64,000 nt of DNA from Acidobacteriaceae bacterium (GCA_025355505.1 JANXZM010000083.1:1-64000), one strand, 5' to 3'; shown: positions 44,939-54,708, numbered from the stretch's first letter. The notes: generated from the letters alone by a model not told the origin. Made by a program: numbers and translations.

Positions 44939-45982
44939 ATGAAACCAAGCCGAAGTTTTGCGAGCGACAACAATGCGGTGGTACATCCCGAGGTGCTGGA
45001 GGCGATCCGGCGCGCCAACGAGGGGCATGAGGTGGGGTATGGCGACGATCCGCACACGGAATCGGCGGTGGGGAAATTCCGGGAGCAATTTGGAGCCAAA
45101 GTTGCGGTCTTCTTTGTTTTTAATGGGACGGCGGCGAATGTGCTGAGCTTGCAGGCGCTGACGCGGCCGTTTCATGCGGTGCTGTGTCCGGAGCTGTCTC
45201 ATATTTATACGGACGAATGTGGGGCGCCGGAAAAATATACGGGCTGCAAGCTGGTGCCTCTGGCAGCGCCGGACGGAAAGCTGACGGTGGAAACGGTGGC
45301 CCATGCGTATCACGGAATAGGGGACCAGCATCATGTGCAGCCGCGGGTGATTTCGATTACGCAATCGACCGAGATGGGGACCGTATATAAGGCGGCAGAG
45401 GTTGAGGCACTGGCGCGGTTTGCCCACGAGCGGAAGATGTTTCTGCATATGGATGGGGCGCGGATTTCAAACGCGGTGGCGGCGCAGGGACTGACCCTGC
45501 GGCAGGCGACGGGCGATTTGGGAGTGGATGTGCTTTCGTTTGGCGGGACGAAGAACGGGTTGATGGGCGTGGAGGCGGTGGTGTTCTTTCGTCCGGAACT
45601 GGCGGAGGATTTCTTATTTGTGCGCAAGCAGGGGATGCAGTTGGCATCGAAGATGCGGTATATGTCGGTACAGATGGAGGCGCTGCTGACGAACGATCTT
45701 TGGCGGCGGAATGCGGAGCAGGCGAACCGGATGGCGCGACTGCTGGAACAGGAAGTTAAGAAGATACCGCGAGTCAAGATTGTGTATCCCGTGGAGGCGA
45801 ATGGGGTGTTCGCGCAAGTTCCTCGGGAGGCTATTCAGAAGATACAGGAGCGGTACTTCTTCTATGTGTGGAGCGAAGAGGAGTCGGTGGTGCGGTGGAT
45901 GTGCTCGTTCGACACGACGGAGGAGGATGTTCGGAAGTTTGCGGAGTTTGTGGGCGGAGTGGTGAGGGACCTCGCAAACTGA
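44939..45982 (+). CDS. ltaE: Low-specificity L-threonine aldolase-like PLP enzyme
   Basis: A fold-type I PLP enzyme that splits L-threonine or allo-threonine to glycine and acetaldehyde. The 347-residue product has FASDNNAVVHPEVLEAI, GYGDDPHTESAV, the substrate-loop FFVFNGTAANVL, MDGARISNA, and the PLP lysine in SFGGTKNG. Length fits. Cytoplasmic. No operon partner. Confidence 0.88.
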   Translation: MKPSRSFASDNNAVVHPEVLEAIRRANEGHEVGYGDDPHTESAVGKFREQFGAKVAVFFVFNGTAANVLSLQALTRPFHAVLCPELSHIYTDECGAPEKYTGCKLVPLAAPDGKLTVETVAHAYHGIGDQHHVQPRVISITQSTEMGTVYKAAEVEALARFAHERKMFLHMDGARISNAVAAQGLTLRQATGDLGVDVLSFGGTKNGLMGVEAVVFFRPELAEDFLFVRKQGMQLASKMRYMSVQMEALLTNDLWRRNAEQANRMARLLEQEVKKIPRVKIVYPVEANGVFAQVPREAIQKIQERYFFYVWSEEESVVRWMCSFDTTEEDVRKFAEFVGGVVRDLAN

Positions 45983-46067
45983 AGCCCCCGCCCAGCCCTG
46001 AAAAGGTCGTCTGATTTCCGCGGGAACGAGGGGAAGCCCCATCGCTACAGGCGGAAGATCGGCGCAC

Positions 46068-46307
46068 CTATTTCTTGGCAGCCCTGACCTTGGCCCAGCG
46101 TGCCCTCTGCGCGGCCGCGATTCTCCTGCGTCCTGCAGCTGAAATGGTTCGCTTCTTGGGAGTTACTACTAATCCACTCTTGCTTCCGTGCAGTAAAACG
46201 TTTCCAAAAGCAGTTAGGGCAGCGGTTACGCGGTGGAGTTCATCCTCAAGCCGCGTTCGTTCGTGCTGGAGTTGTTTGACTACGGATTGAATCAACGTTT
46301 TTGCCAT
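46068..46307 (-). CDS. Small basic helical protein
   Basis: A 79-residue protein with an N-terminal coiled-coil-like helix (VVKQLQHERTRLEDELHRV) and a strongly basic end (RRRIAAAQRARWAKVRAAKK), reminiscent of nucleic-acid-binding tails. Similar short proteins occur in Acidobacteriota, but I cannot name a family. A perfect palindrome CACTTATAAGTG (46321-46332) lies just upstream of its start. Confidence 0.6.
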   Translation of the reverse strand: MAKTLIQSVVKQLQHERTRLEDELHRVTAALTAFGNVLLHGSKSGLVVTPKKRTISAAGRRRIAAAQRARWAKVRAAKK

Positions 46308-46320
46308 AAACTGAGTTTAT

Positions 46321-46332
46321 CACTTATAAGTG
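46321..46332. promoter_or_regulatory. Candidate operator: 12-bp palindrome
   Basis: CACTTATAAGTG, perfect palindrome, 14 bases upstream of the gene at 46068-46307 on the minus strand. Could bind a dimeric regulator, possibly the product itself. Confidence 0.35.
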
Positions 46333-46486
46333 GGACAACAAGGCAGTTCCCGTGGAAGGGGCTGATTGACTGGCGGATAATTCCCGTTTTTGGATGAACT
46401 CCCGTACTGGGCAAGGACTTAAGACTAGAGGCGCGGACCCTGCAAAGCGACGGGACCGAGTGGACAGAGCGTAAACGAAAAAGCCG

Positions 46487-46780
46487 CTACCAGCCCAGGT
46501 CAGACCCACGGTCGGATTTCCGATCGGAGTTACTTTGCTCGCCGAAGAGGTTACGCTTCTTATAAGACATGACCATCAATCCAATACAGATACCCATGGG
46601 CGGGAAGATAAGGACGAGGATTCCGCTTTTAAGGGCTTGAATCATGCGCGGTCCGGCGGCGGCGGCCTGAGTGTAGCAGAGGGCACAACTCTGGCTCCAG
46701 GCAGGCAGCGAGAGGCCTGCGAGCAAGGCGAACAGGAGCGCGGCTCTCATGCAGCGGGCCGTATTTGTTGCTTGTCTCAT
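46487..46780 (-). CDS. Small membrane protein at the end of the oxidase operon
   Basis: A 97-residue protein with a signal peptide (ending PAWSQ), a CALCYTQAAAAGPRM motif just after it, then one transmembrane helix (ILVLIFPPMGICIGLMVMS) and a basic tail. It starts 25 bp after the subunit IV gene. Such proteins are seen at the end of acidobacterial cytochrome oxidase operons. The CALC pair might bind copper or heme, but this is speculation. Confidence 0.6.
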   Translation of the reverse strand: MRQATNTARCMRAALLFALLAGLSLPAWSQSCALCYTQAAAAGPRMIQALKSGILVLIFPPMGICIGLMVMSYKKRNLFGEQSNSDRKSDRGSDLGW

Positions 46781-46805
46781 ACTTGTCCTCGACTTCTCTC
46801 CGAAG

Positions 46806-47099
46806 TTAGTGCGAGTGCATACGGAGCAACCGGAAACTGTCGGACCAGATCATGTTCATCATGAAAACAACAAAGAGGGTACAGGGGATCAAAACGAGGA
46901 ACAGGCTGTGGCGCTCCTGACCGAGATGCATGAAGTACATGACGCCCAGGGACGCTTGGAGAAAGCCCAAGAATAGCATCAGGGCGAGCGACGGTCCCGA
47001 CATCATGGCAAAAAGAACCTGGAACACGGCGATGCTTAAAATAGCCCCGTAGACGATGAAGGTTGTGGTCATGCTATTTGAATTTCCGGCTGCGCTCAT
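46806..47099 (-). CDS. coxD: Cytochrome c oxidase subunit IV (prokaryotic type)
   Basis: A 97-residue, three-helix membrane subunit of heme-copper oxidases (FIVYGAILSIAVFQVLFAM; LALMLFLGFLQASLGVMYFM; SLFLVLIPCTLFVVFMMNM). The motif QASLGVMYFMHL is typical of bacterial subunit IV. Start at ATG 47099 is preferred; a GTG at 47138 would extend it by 13 residues. Confidence 0.8.
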   Translation of the reverse strand: MSAAGNSNSMTTTFIVYGAILSIAVFQVLFAMMSGPSLALMLFLGFLQASLGVMYFMHLGQERHSLFLVLIPCTLFVVFMMNMIWSDSFRLLRMHSH

Positions 47100-47153
47100 A
47101 GGTTTCGTATTCTCCTCGGCAAATTTCCAGCGCTTCACGTTATCGCTTGAATC

Positions 47154-47780
<627 letters not shown>

Positions 47781-47815
47781 GGAGCCTCCTGATCAGTAAC
47801 AGTTTTAGACAGACG

Positions 47816-48505
47816 TTACAGCTTTAACCAAACAACGAAAAGCAGGTACATCCAAAGCATGCCCATGAAATGCCAGTAGTAAGACGTTGAGTCCATGGTG
47901 CTCTTGCGCAGGATGGGCACAGGAGTGCGCAGGAGATAGATGACTCGCAACAAGCCACCGAGGCCGCCGAGAACGTGAACGGCGTGGACGGCGGTAAGCA
48001 CGTAGAAGAACGAACTGTTGGGATTGGTGGCGAGATAGAGCCCTTCGGAGCGCAGTTGCAACCAAGCCAGATACTGGCCGGCTACGAAGGCACATCCAAG
48101 AGCCAGGGTGGCGCCGAGCCATTGCATGGCTTGAGAACGAGATACACCTTCACCGCGGATGTAGCTTGCGATTGTTTTGCGCGCGAATTCGAGCGTGAGA
48201 CTGCTGAGAACCAGGATCGCGCTGTTGAGATAAAGGATGCGCGGTATGAGGATGTGCTGCCAATCGTTTCCGGAGCCCTGCCGGACGATGAGGGCACTGG
48301 TGAGGGCAGCGAACGACATGGCGATGGCGGCGAGAGCGACCCAGATGCCGGTGCGGGCGGGCTCGGGGGAGCGCTCGGCAACGGCACGGAGTTCTCCGGC
48401 ACCGGGAATGAGACCGGCCGAGCCACCGCCGCCATGCATTCCGGGGAAAGGCCTGGAGGGCGGCTGCGCGTTAATTGCTGGTGGCTGGGGGACAGTTGTG
48501 GCCAT
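47816..48505 (-). CDS. Second cytochrome c oxidase subunit III-like protein
   Basis: A 229-residue protein with a Pro/Gly-rich N-terminus (about 1-45) then five TM helices. VHAVHVLGGLGGLLRVIYLL and SYYWHFMGMLWMYLLFVVWL match subunit III C-terminal signatures. It precedes the canonical subunit III gene by 35 bp, so the operon encodes two such subunits. It may replace a helix pair or act as an assembly partner. Confidence 0.8.
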   Translation of the reverse strand: MATTVPQPPAINAQPPSRPFPGMHGGGGSAGLIPGAGELRAVAERSPEPARTGIWVALAAIAMSFAALTSALIVRQGSGNDWQHILIPRILYLNSAILVLSSLTLEFARKTIASYIRGEGVSRSQAMQWLGATLALGCAFVAGQYLAWLQLRSEGLYLATNPNSSFFYVLTAVHAVHVLGGLGGLLRVIYLLRTPVPILRKSTMDSTSYYWHFMGMLWMYLLFVVWLKL

Positions 48506-48534
48506 ACTGCACTTGCGCCTCTCTTCTAAAACCT

Positions 48535-48659
48535 CAGCGGCTAAAGCCGCCGTTTATTTTGGGGCACTTATGGCGCGACTGAAGCCGCGCCCCTTGAAAA
48601 CAAAATCGAAATCTTAGATATTCCGCACGCTGTGAAGATGGGGCAAGCCCCGTCTCTAC
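48535..48659. repeat. Repeats between coxA and subunit III: ctaaagccg copy plus GTAG hairpin
   Basis: 48535-48611 is a second copy of the 44749 repeat. At 48637-48659, GACGGGGC-TTG-CCCC(A)TC on the minus strand is preceded by GTAGA, another GTAG-tagged hairpin. The 184-bp gap inside the operon is filled by these two repeats. Confidence 0.7.
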
Positions 48660-48689
48660 AGCGGGCATTCAAGCAAACCAAGGCAGCAT

Positions 48690-50459
48690 TCACGAAGGAA
48701 TAGGAGTTTCCACCTGTTCGGGCGAATTCTGCATGATGAAATCTTCCTTCGCACCCTCGACGCTGTATTGGTAAGGGTCGTGATAAACGACAGGGTGGAT
48801 ACCACCGAAGTTGTTCCACGGGGGCGGCGAAGGGATTGTCCATTCCAGCGATGTTGCGTTCCACGGGTTCTCCGGAGCGACCGGACCCCAGAAGCGGCTG
48901 TGGACAAGGTTGTACAGGAAGATAAGCTGGGCTGCTCCGGTGCAGAGAGCGGCGATGGTGATGAACTTGTGCACCGGCATCAGGGGCGCCATGAAATCAT
49001 CCACGAACGACGAGTACCGGCGGACGTTGCCGGCCAATCCGAGATAGTGAAAGGGCATGAAGATGCAGTAAGTGCCGACAAACGTCAACCAGAAGTGAAT
49101 TTTCCCGAGGGTTTCGTTCATCATGCGGCCGGTCATCTTGGGCATCCAGAAGTAAGTTCCGGCAAAGATACCGAAGATGGCGGCAACACCCATGACCAGG
49201 TGGAAGTGCCCGACGACGAAGTAAGTGGCGTGGAGGTAGATATCAATCGCGGGTTGAGCGAGAAAGAATCCGCTGACGCCGCCGCTCACGAACATGGAGA
49301 TGAAGCCCAAGGCAAACAGTGAAGCGGCGGTGATCTGCAGGCGCGAACCATACAGGCTGCCGAGCCAGATGAGCGCTAATATGGTCGCCGGGATGGTGAT
49401 CATCAGAGTCGGGAAGGAGAACACTAGAGCGGAGAATGGATTCATGCCGCTCAGGAACATGTGATGTCCCCAGACCATATAACTGAGAAAGCCGATGGCC
49501 ATCATGGAACCGATGACGACCTTGTGACTTAGCAGGGGCTTACGCATGCTGTTGATCAGGATGTGGCTGACGATGCCCATGGCCGGCAGAATGGCGATGT
49601 ACACCTCGGGATGTCCGAAGAACCAGAAGAGGTGCTGCCAGAGGAGCGGCGAGCCTCCGGAGTGTGGCTGTAAGCGGTCGCTAACAACCAAGCCGGCAGG
49701 GATGAAGAAACTGGTGCCGGCAACGCGATCGAGGATCAGGAGCAAGCAGGCCGGGAGCAACACGGCGAAGGCCAGCAACGCGATGCAGGAGGTAATGAAC
49801 CAAGCCCAGGTGCTGATAGGCATGCGCATCAGGGTCATACCTTTGGCGCGGAGATCCAGGGTGGTGGCGATGAAGTTCAGCGAACCCAGCAGCGACGCGA
49901 TGCAGAAGATCGCGATCGAGATCCCCCAGAGATTTTGTCCCATGCCCAAGCCGGGGCCAGCATCTTTACCGATGGCGCTGAGCGGAGCATAGGCGGTCCA
50001 TCCGGAGATGGGCGGGCCGTCGGGGACGACGAACGCGGCGAGCAATACGACGAAGGCAACGAAGGTGGTCCAGAACGACATCATATTAAAGCGGGGGAAG
50101 GCCATATCTTCGGCGCCGATCTGGATGGGCAAAAAGTAGTTGCCGAAGGCGGCGAAGGGTGCGTTGGTGAGCACGAAGAAAACCATCAACGTGCCGTGCA
50201 TGGTGAGCAAAGAAAGGTAGTACTCGGGCGTTATTAAGCCGTCGGGCGCGCCGTTCTTGGAGAGCAACTGGAGGCCGGGAATGGCGGCGTTTGGCCAGAC
50301 GAGGTGAAAGCGCATAAGCCAGGAGAGGAACATCCCGATAAAGACGGCGACCAGCGCGAGGGCGTAGTACTGCAAGCCGATGATCTTGTGATCGAGGCTG
50401 AACACATACTTCCAGATAAAACTTTGGGGAGGACCGTGCTGCGCCGCTGCTTCCGACAT
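48690..50459 (-). CDS. coxA: Cytochrome c oxidase subunit I (heme-copper, A-type)
   Basis: Catalytic subunit reducing O2 to water and pumping protons. 589 residues from ATG 50459 behind GAGG. About 12-14 TM helices. Metal-ligand motifs: LLTMHGTLMVF (low-spin heme His), WFFGHPEVYIAILPAMG (CuB His, with the cross-linked Tyr and the D-channel Glu of the A1 type), WGHHMFLSGMNP (CuB His pair), HATYFVVGHFHLVMG (heme a3 and low-spin heme His). The Cyc2-like and copper proteins upstream suggest cytochrome c or cupredoxin as donor. Confidence 0.95.
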   Translation of the reverse strand: MSEAAAQHGPPQSFIWKYVFSLDHKIIGLQYYALALVAVFIGMFLSWLMRFHLVWPNAAIPGLQLLSKNGAPDGLITPEYYLSLLTMHGTLMVFFVLTNAPFAAFGNYFLPIQIGAEDMAFPRFNMMSFWTTFVAFVVLLAAFVVPDGPPISGWTAYAPLSAIGKDAGPGLGMGQNLWGISIAIFCIASLLGSLNFIATTLDLRAKGMTLMRMPISTWAWFITSCIALLAFAVLLPACLLLILDRVAGTSFFIPAGLVVSDRLQPHSGGSPLLWQHLFWFFGHPEVYIAILPAMGIVSHILINSMRKPLLSHKVVIGSMMAIGFLSYMVWGHHMFLSGMNPFSALVFSFPTLMITIPATILALIWLGSLYGSRLQITAASLFALGFISMFVSGGVSGFFLAQPAIDIYLHATYFVVGHFHLVMGVAAIFGIFAGTYFWMPKMTGRMMNETLGKIHFWLTFVGTYCIFMPFHYLGLAGNVRRYSSFVDDFMAPLMPVHKFITIAALCTGAAQLIFLYNLVHSRFWGPVAPENPWNATSLEWTIPSPPPWNNFGGIHPVVYHDPYQYSVEGAKEDFIMQNSPEQVETPIPS

Positions 50460-50549
50460 TTACTCACCTCGAGTAAGCTGAACTAAGTTTCGTCTGACCG
50501 GTGATCTTAAATCGATGCGCCGTCCCTAAAGAGAGTGCGGGAGAACTGG

Positions 50550-50630
50550 GCCGTCCCTCCGGGACTCGAACCATTTCTGCAACCTCTGCCAGCGCTGAAG
50601 CGCTGGGCTACGCTGGTTGGCCCCTAACGG
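50550..50630. repeat. Palindromic repeat between coxB and coxA
   Basis: CCAGCGCT-GA-AGCGCTGG (50589-50606) lies within a longer repeat that also contains CCGTCCCTCCGGGACT. The 189-bp coxB-coxA gap holds nothing else; it may weaken transcription between the genes. Confidence 0.6.
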
Positions 50631-50648
50631 GGCTGGAATGGCCGCGAG

Positions 50649-51449
50649 TTACTGGGCCGCTTTGTCTTTCAACCACTTATCGAAATCTTCCTGGGACAGA
50701 ACCGATAAATAGGCCTTCATGTTGTAGTGGCCAAGTCCGCAGAGTTGGGTACAGACGATTTCATACTGGCCGGTTTTGGTTGCGGTAAAGTGGACTCCGA
50801 GATCGAGGCCGGGGACAAAATCCTGCTGGATGCGGAGTTCGCGCACATAGAAGGAGTGCCCGACATCTTTGGAGTGCATCATCAGATTGATCTGGCGATT
50901 GACCGGGACGGCGAGTTCGCCGGCTATGATGTCGTCGCGAGAATCAACGTCGTGTTCGGGATCGAGTCCGAAGAAATTCTGGTTGCCTTCGTTAATCTTG
51001 TCGGGATGCAGAGTGCCAAACTTACCGTCCGCGCCGGGATAGCGGAAGTAGAAGGCGAACTGCCCGGCCTGGGTCTGGATGGTGAGGGAATCCTTCTCAA
51101 GCGGAGCAAAATAAACCGAGGCCCAAGCCTTTTGGCCGATGATGCCGAGGGCGAGAATTTCCGTTCCGACGAAAAGAAAAGCGGCGATGACGAGGTATTT
51201 GGCTCCGCCCGGGAAGCTTTTGAGCTTGTCATTTTTGCCGCGGCCGGCAAACTGCCAGACGAAGAGCGCAAGGACGAGTTGCGCGGCGAGAAAGGCGATA
51301 CCAGCTTCCCACATGGTCTGGTGCATCTGCTCGTCAATCGCCGCGCCGTGCGTGGAAATATCCACGGGAGGCCCCCAGTAATTCATCACGATGGGGACGG
51401 CCGACAAAATCGCGATAATCGCAACTGTGACTGCAAACAATTTTCCCAT
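50649..51449 (-). CDS. coxB: Cytochrome c oxidase subunit II with CuA site
   Basis: Accepts electrons at the binuclear CuA centre. The 266-residue product has two N-terminal TM helices (about 5-23 and 50-68, with a third hydrophobic stretch at 85-105), then a cupredoxin domain. CuA ligands: H198 in DVGHSFYV, and CTQLCGLGHYNM (C233, C237, H241, M244). The residue between the cysteines is Gln instead of the commoner Glu, as in ba3-type CuA. No C-terminal fused cytochrome c is present. Confidence 0.93.
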   Translation of the reverse strand: MGKLFAVTVAIIAILSAVPIVMNYWGPPVDISTHGAAIDEQMHQTMWEAGIAFLAAQLVLALFVWQFAGRGKNDKLKSFPGGAKYLVIAAFLFVGTEILALGIIGQKAWASVYFAPLEKDSLTIQTQAGQFAFYFRYPGADGKFGTLHPDKINEGNQNFFGLDPEHDVDSRDDIIAGELAVPVNRQINLMMHSKDVGHSFYVRELRIQQDFVPGLDLGVHFTATKTGQYEIVCTQLCGLGHYNMKAYLSVLSQEDFDKWLKDKAAQ

Positions 51450-51523
51450 TGGTCATCTCCCGCTTGCCCTGCATAAGTACGCACGCGGCGGGGAGGTTCG
51501 TCTTCCTCTCCGCCGCTGATGCG

Positions 51524-52225
51524 CTAGTAGGCCTTGGCCTTGAAGGTGAAGTTTTGTTCTTTGGTTTCTGTGCCGGTGATGGTGATGTCGGCCGTCTGGG
51601 TGCCGTAGTCCTCATGCCAGGCTGTGATGGTGTACTTGCCGGGAGGCAGGTTGGGCAGCTTGAAATCGCCTCCACCCTTACTTACGTCGTAGTGATTCGT
51701 ATTGAGCACCGCGAAATAGCCGTGCATCCAGGGGTGGACGTTGCACTTCACCGAGATGAATTCGGGCTTGTCGTATTTCTCGGAAATGGGGGGCGTGCCC
51801 GGGGGCTGGGATTTGTTCCACTCGCGGTTTACTTTGGCCAGGGGGTGAATGTTGTGGGAGGTCTGGTCGGCGTTGACGATCTTGAGTTCCTGGTTGACGT
51901 GCATGGGCAGAATGTGCGGAAGATACTGGCAGCCCTTCTGCTCGTAGGTGACGGCTTGCGACGGAACCTGACCGTCGTCGGAAGCCCCGGACGAAACGTA
52001 GACCACCACGTTTTCCAGTGAATTGCTGGGTCCGGTCACAACCGTCTCGTTAGTCACGGGTGTGGCATGCTGCTTGGCGCAGCTGGGTTCTTTGCCCATG
52101 TCGATGGGTTTTTGTTTAGCGGGCGTGCCGGTGTAGGTCACTTTGCCGCTAATCGTTCCCGCGAACATCAGGGACGAACAGACGAGCAGCGTTAAAAGAG
52201 TTAGCAGAATATTCTTAGTGCGCAT
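51524..52225 (-). CDS. Exported cupredoxin-like / carboxypeptidase-regulatory-like protein
   Basis: A 233-residue exported protein (signal peptide MRTKNILLTLLTLLVCSSLM; start at ATG 52225 behind GGAGGA). The centre is a beta sandwich with a likely type 1 copper site: H124 (TSHNIHP), then C161, H164 and M167 in KCNVHPWMHGYF. The end is a carboxypeptidase-regulatory-like strand region (KLPNLPPGKYTITAWHEDYG). It lies between the diheme cytochrome c and coxB genes, where rusticyanin-type donors occur in iron oxidation operons. Copper binding is predicted, not shown. Confidence 0.65.
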   Translation of the reverse strand: MRTKNILLTLLTLLVCSSLMFAGTISGKVTYTGTPAKQKPIDMGKEPSCAKQHATPVTNETVVTGPSNSLENVVVYVSSGASDDGQVPSQAVTYEQKGCQYLPHILPMHVNQELKIVNADQTSHNIHPLAKVNREWNKSQPPGTPPISEKYDKPEFISVKCNVHPWMHGYFAVLNTNHYDVSKGGGDFKLPNLPPGKYTITAWHEDYGTQTADITITGTETKEQNFTFKAKAY

Positions 52226-52270
52226 TCGAGTAAAATCCTCCTCGGGTTGGATATTCACTTACCGAGTATA

Positions 52271-53236
52271 TTACTGGCCGCCACCGGGCGACTTGTTATC
52301 GGCGGGGGCGGGGGCGGGGGCGGCTGCTGGCGCCGGGTTTTTATCCACGTACGGGGGAATAACTCCGTGCGCCGCCGACAGGATTTCGTTCTCCTTGCCG
52401 TGACGGTTGATCTGCAACGTACGGAGGAAATGGACGAGATCCCAGGCGTCGTTCGGCTGAATCACATCCGCGAAGGAAGGCATGGGCGTGCCGTCCACGC
52501 CAGTCATGAAGATCTTGTAGATATCCTGATTGGTGGAACCGCACTTGAAGCGGGAATCGTCTTTGCCCAAGGCGAAGTTATAGGGACGAATTGGGTTGTC
52601 TTTGCTATCGGTGAGGGTTCCGGAAGACGGGCCGTCGCCCTTGCCGGCCGGGCCATGACACTTCCAGCATTCCAGCTTGGTGAATAACAATTTGCCGTGG
52701 GCGATGCTGTCGATGGTGACCGGAGGTTCGGCGGGAACCTTGATCGGGTCGCCGGCTTTTTCCTTGTCCCAACGGGGTGAAAAGATCTTGATATAGGCCA
52801 CCAGGTCGGCGCGCTGCTGCCGGGTGAAGGTATTCCAGATCGGCATGTTGGAGTTGGTGATGCCGCGCTGGATGGTGTTGTAGAGATCTTCATCGGTGGG
52901 CAGGGTGCCGGTCAGAGTGGAGCGGCACTTGAAGGTGGCGCTCGTAAAATCGCGCGGCTTCGGATCAAGCCAGACCGCGTTCTCACCATTGGCATCGCCC
53001 AGATCTCCGTGACAGCCGGCGCAATAGCGGCGGTAGTCGGACTTCGCGGCAGCGGCGTGGCCGGTGATATTGCCGATGTGGCTCTCCATGGGCTTGAGCA
53101 CGAGAGGCGGCGTCGGCCCTACGTCGGGTGCATCCTGAGCGAAGGCCGGAGCGGCGAACCCGACGGCGAGGACCATCCCCAGGATCGCGGTAAAAAAAAT
53201 CGCGCCGATAAAACGCATTGGCTTCAAGCTGTTCAT
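52271..53236 (-). CDS. Exported diheme cytochrome c
   Basis: A 321-residue protein with signal peptide ending PAFAQ. Two c-type heme sites: CAGCH (C72-H76) and CWKCH (C190-H194). Probable axial methionines are M131 (MPIW) and M252 (TPMPSF). The C-terminus is Ala/Pro-rich. Two cytochrome c domains in tandem make it similar in design to Cyc1/c4-type carriers that receive electrons in the periplasm. Start ATG 53236 is preferred over the longer open frame. Confidence 0.85.
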   Translation of the reverse strand: MNSLKPMRFIGAIFFTAILGMVLAVGFAAPAFAQDAPDVGPTPPLVLKPMESHIGNITGHAAAAKSDYRRYCAGCHGDLGDANGENAVWLDPKPRDFTSATFKCRSTLTGTLPTDEDLYNTIQRGITNSNMPIWNTFTRQQRADLVAYIKIFSPRWDKEKAGDPIKVPAEPPVTIDSIAHGKLLFTKLECWKCHGPAGKGDGPSSGTLTDSKDNPIRPYNFALGKDDSRFKCGSTNQDIYKIFMTGVDGTPMPSFADVIQPNDAWDLVHFLRTLQINRHGKENEILSAAHGVIPPYVDKNPAPAAAPAPAPADNKSPGGGQ

Positions 53237-53301
53237 AGTCAGCACCCTTAAACCGAAGTCAGCGCCGGCGAATCGAGTTCGCGAGCGGGCCATCCTGGTG
53301 G

Positions 53302-54708
53302 TTAGAAGTCGAAGTCAAATCCCATTAACAGCTCGCTGCTGGTCAGGTTGGTGTTACTCACCGGCGATGTTCCATCCTGATGGAACCAGTTGTACTCGGT
53401 GTGCCAGGCCAAGCCCGCGCGGCTGGTCATGATCGGGTTGTAGCGATAGCCGACGGTGTAGCTGGTGATGTTGCCAAGATTGGAAGGAGTGCCCGGCGTC
53501 GACTGCTGCGACATCCTGATCGTCTCGTAGCGGCCGATGAAGATGAGCTGCGGGTTGTAGACATAGTGGGGTTCGAAGAGGACACCGTTCCAGGTTGGCG
53601 CGCGCGAGCCTGCGGCGAGCACGGTTCCCGGCGTGTTATTGTTCACGGCAACCCCGTCGATCAAGTCGCCGTAGCCCTGCCCGAACCACGCGCTGTCTGA
53701 TCCGTGTTGAGTGACGACCGTGAGGTCAACATGCGGGCCGAAGTAGAACTGCCCGACAAAGCCTTCGCGGCTGTAGCCCTTGTTTCCAGTTCCTGAACCA
53801 GGCACGGGCGCCCCGCCGTCGGTGAGCCAGGTGGTGGGAGCTTCGCCAACCATGGCGTAGAAGCCGAGGCGTTGCACACCCAATCTGCCGGCATCGAAGG
53901 CCTGACTGCCGGTAAAGAATGCGGAATAGGAATTGGAGCCATAGGGCAAGCCTACACTGCCGTTATTTGAGCTGAGAAGCGAAGCGGAGTAGCGGGTGCG
54001 ATCGTTCAAGGAGTGCCCCATCACCTCGACGCCGAGCTGGTTGCTCCCTATTTGTCCAAAGATGTTGCCGCTACCCACTGGCATGAAGTGGTAGAGCTGG
54101 TAAATGCCGCCGTTGGCTGTCAGCGTCAAAGGGCGCTTCTCAGAAAGCAGGTTGTCAAGCTCGAACTTGCCCAGCTTCACGTTGAGCCAGGGACTGCCAA
54201 AGACGTTGTCGAGTCGCGCCATAACGGTTTCGAAGTGGAAGGAACCGGTGGCGTCGGAGGAAGGGAGGACGTAGAAGGAAATGTTTTTCTCCAGCGTGCC
54301 GCCGGTGTGGAAGTCAAGACCGGTGAGATCAAAGCCGGAAGAAGTAATCTTCGCCTCCCTGCTGCCGTCACCGCTGTCGACCCGCACTTTGTTGGTGCTG
54401 ACGCGATGCCAGAGCGGAACGATGCGGAAGGTGACCGGCCAATACCCGGGATTCTGCCAAATGGGAGCATCGCGGTCGTTCATGAGCTGGTAGCCGTTGT
54501 CCTTGAATTTTTGGCCGAAGAAATTGAGCATGGGCCAACTTTCATGACAGGCGGAGCAACGCAGGCCGTACTTCCTGGCAAAGGCAGGGAGAGCGCTCGC
54601 CGACTGACTGGCGCCCAGGATCAGGAAGACTAGCGCGAAAGCAGCGGCGAGGACGGAAGATACCCGCCGCGGCTTCTGACAGCGATGAGACTGCGCCCAC
54701 AACCGCAT
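53302..54708 (-). CDS. Cyc2-like fused monoheme cytochrome-porin (putative outer-membrane electron carrier)
   Basis: A 468-residue exported protein from ATG 54708, six bases after GAGGAG. Signal peptide (about 1-38), then a short cytochrome domain ALPAFARKYGLRCSACHESW (C51, C54, H55), then about 400 residues of alternating aromatic beta strands ending in LLMGFDFDF, whose terminal Phe is a hallmark of outer-membrane barrels. A CxxCH just after the signal peptide, followed by F-G-x-x-F-K-x-x-G-Y and a porin, is the design of Cyc2 iron oxidases, and the length is close to theirs. It opens an operon with diheme cytochrome c, cupredoxin and oxidase. I infer Cyc2-like function; barrel type must be verified. 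Confidence 0.65.
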   Translation of the reverse strand: MRLWAQSHRCQKPRRVSSVLAAAFALVFLILGASQSASALPAFARKYGLRCSACHESWPMLNFFGQKFKDNGYQLMNDRDAPIWQNPGYWPVTFRIVPLWHRVSTNKVRVDSGDGSREAKITSSGFDLTGLDFHTGGTLEKNISFYVLPSSDATGSFHFETVMARLDNVFGSPWLNVKLGKFELDNLLSEKRPLTLTANGGIYQLYHFMPVGSGNIFGQIGSNQLGVEVMGHSLNDRTRYSASLLSSNNGSVGLPYGSNSYSAFFTGSQAFDAGRLGVQRLGFYAMVGEAPTTWLTDGGAPVPGSGTGNKGYSREGFVGQFYFGPHVDLTVVTQHGSDSAWFGQGYGDLIDGVAVNNNTPGTVLAAGSRAPTWNGVLFEPHYVYNPQLIFIGRYETIRMSQQSTPGTPSNLGNITSYTVGYRYNPIMTSRAGLAWHTEYNWFHQDGTSPVSNTNLTSSELLMGFDFDF

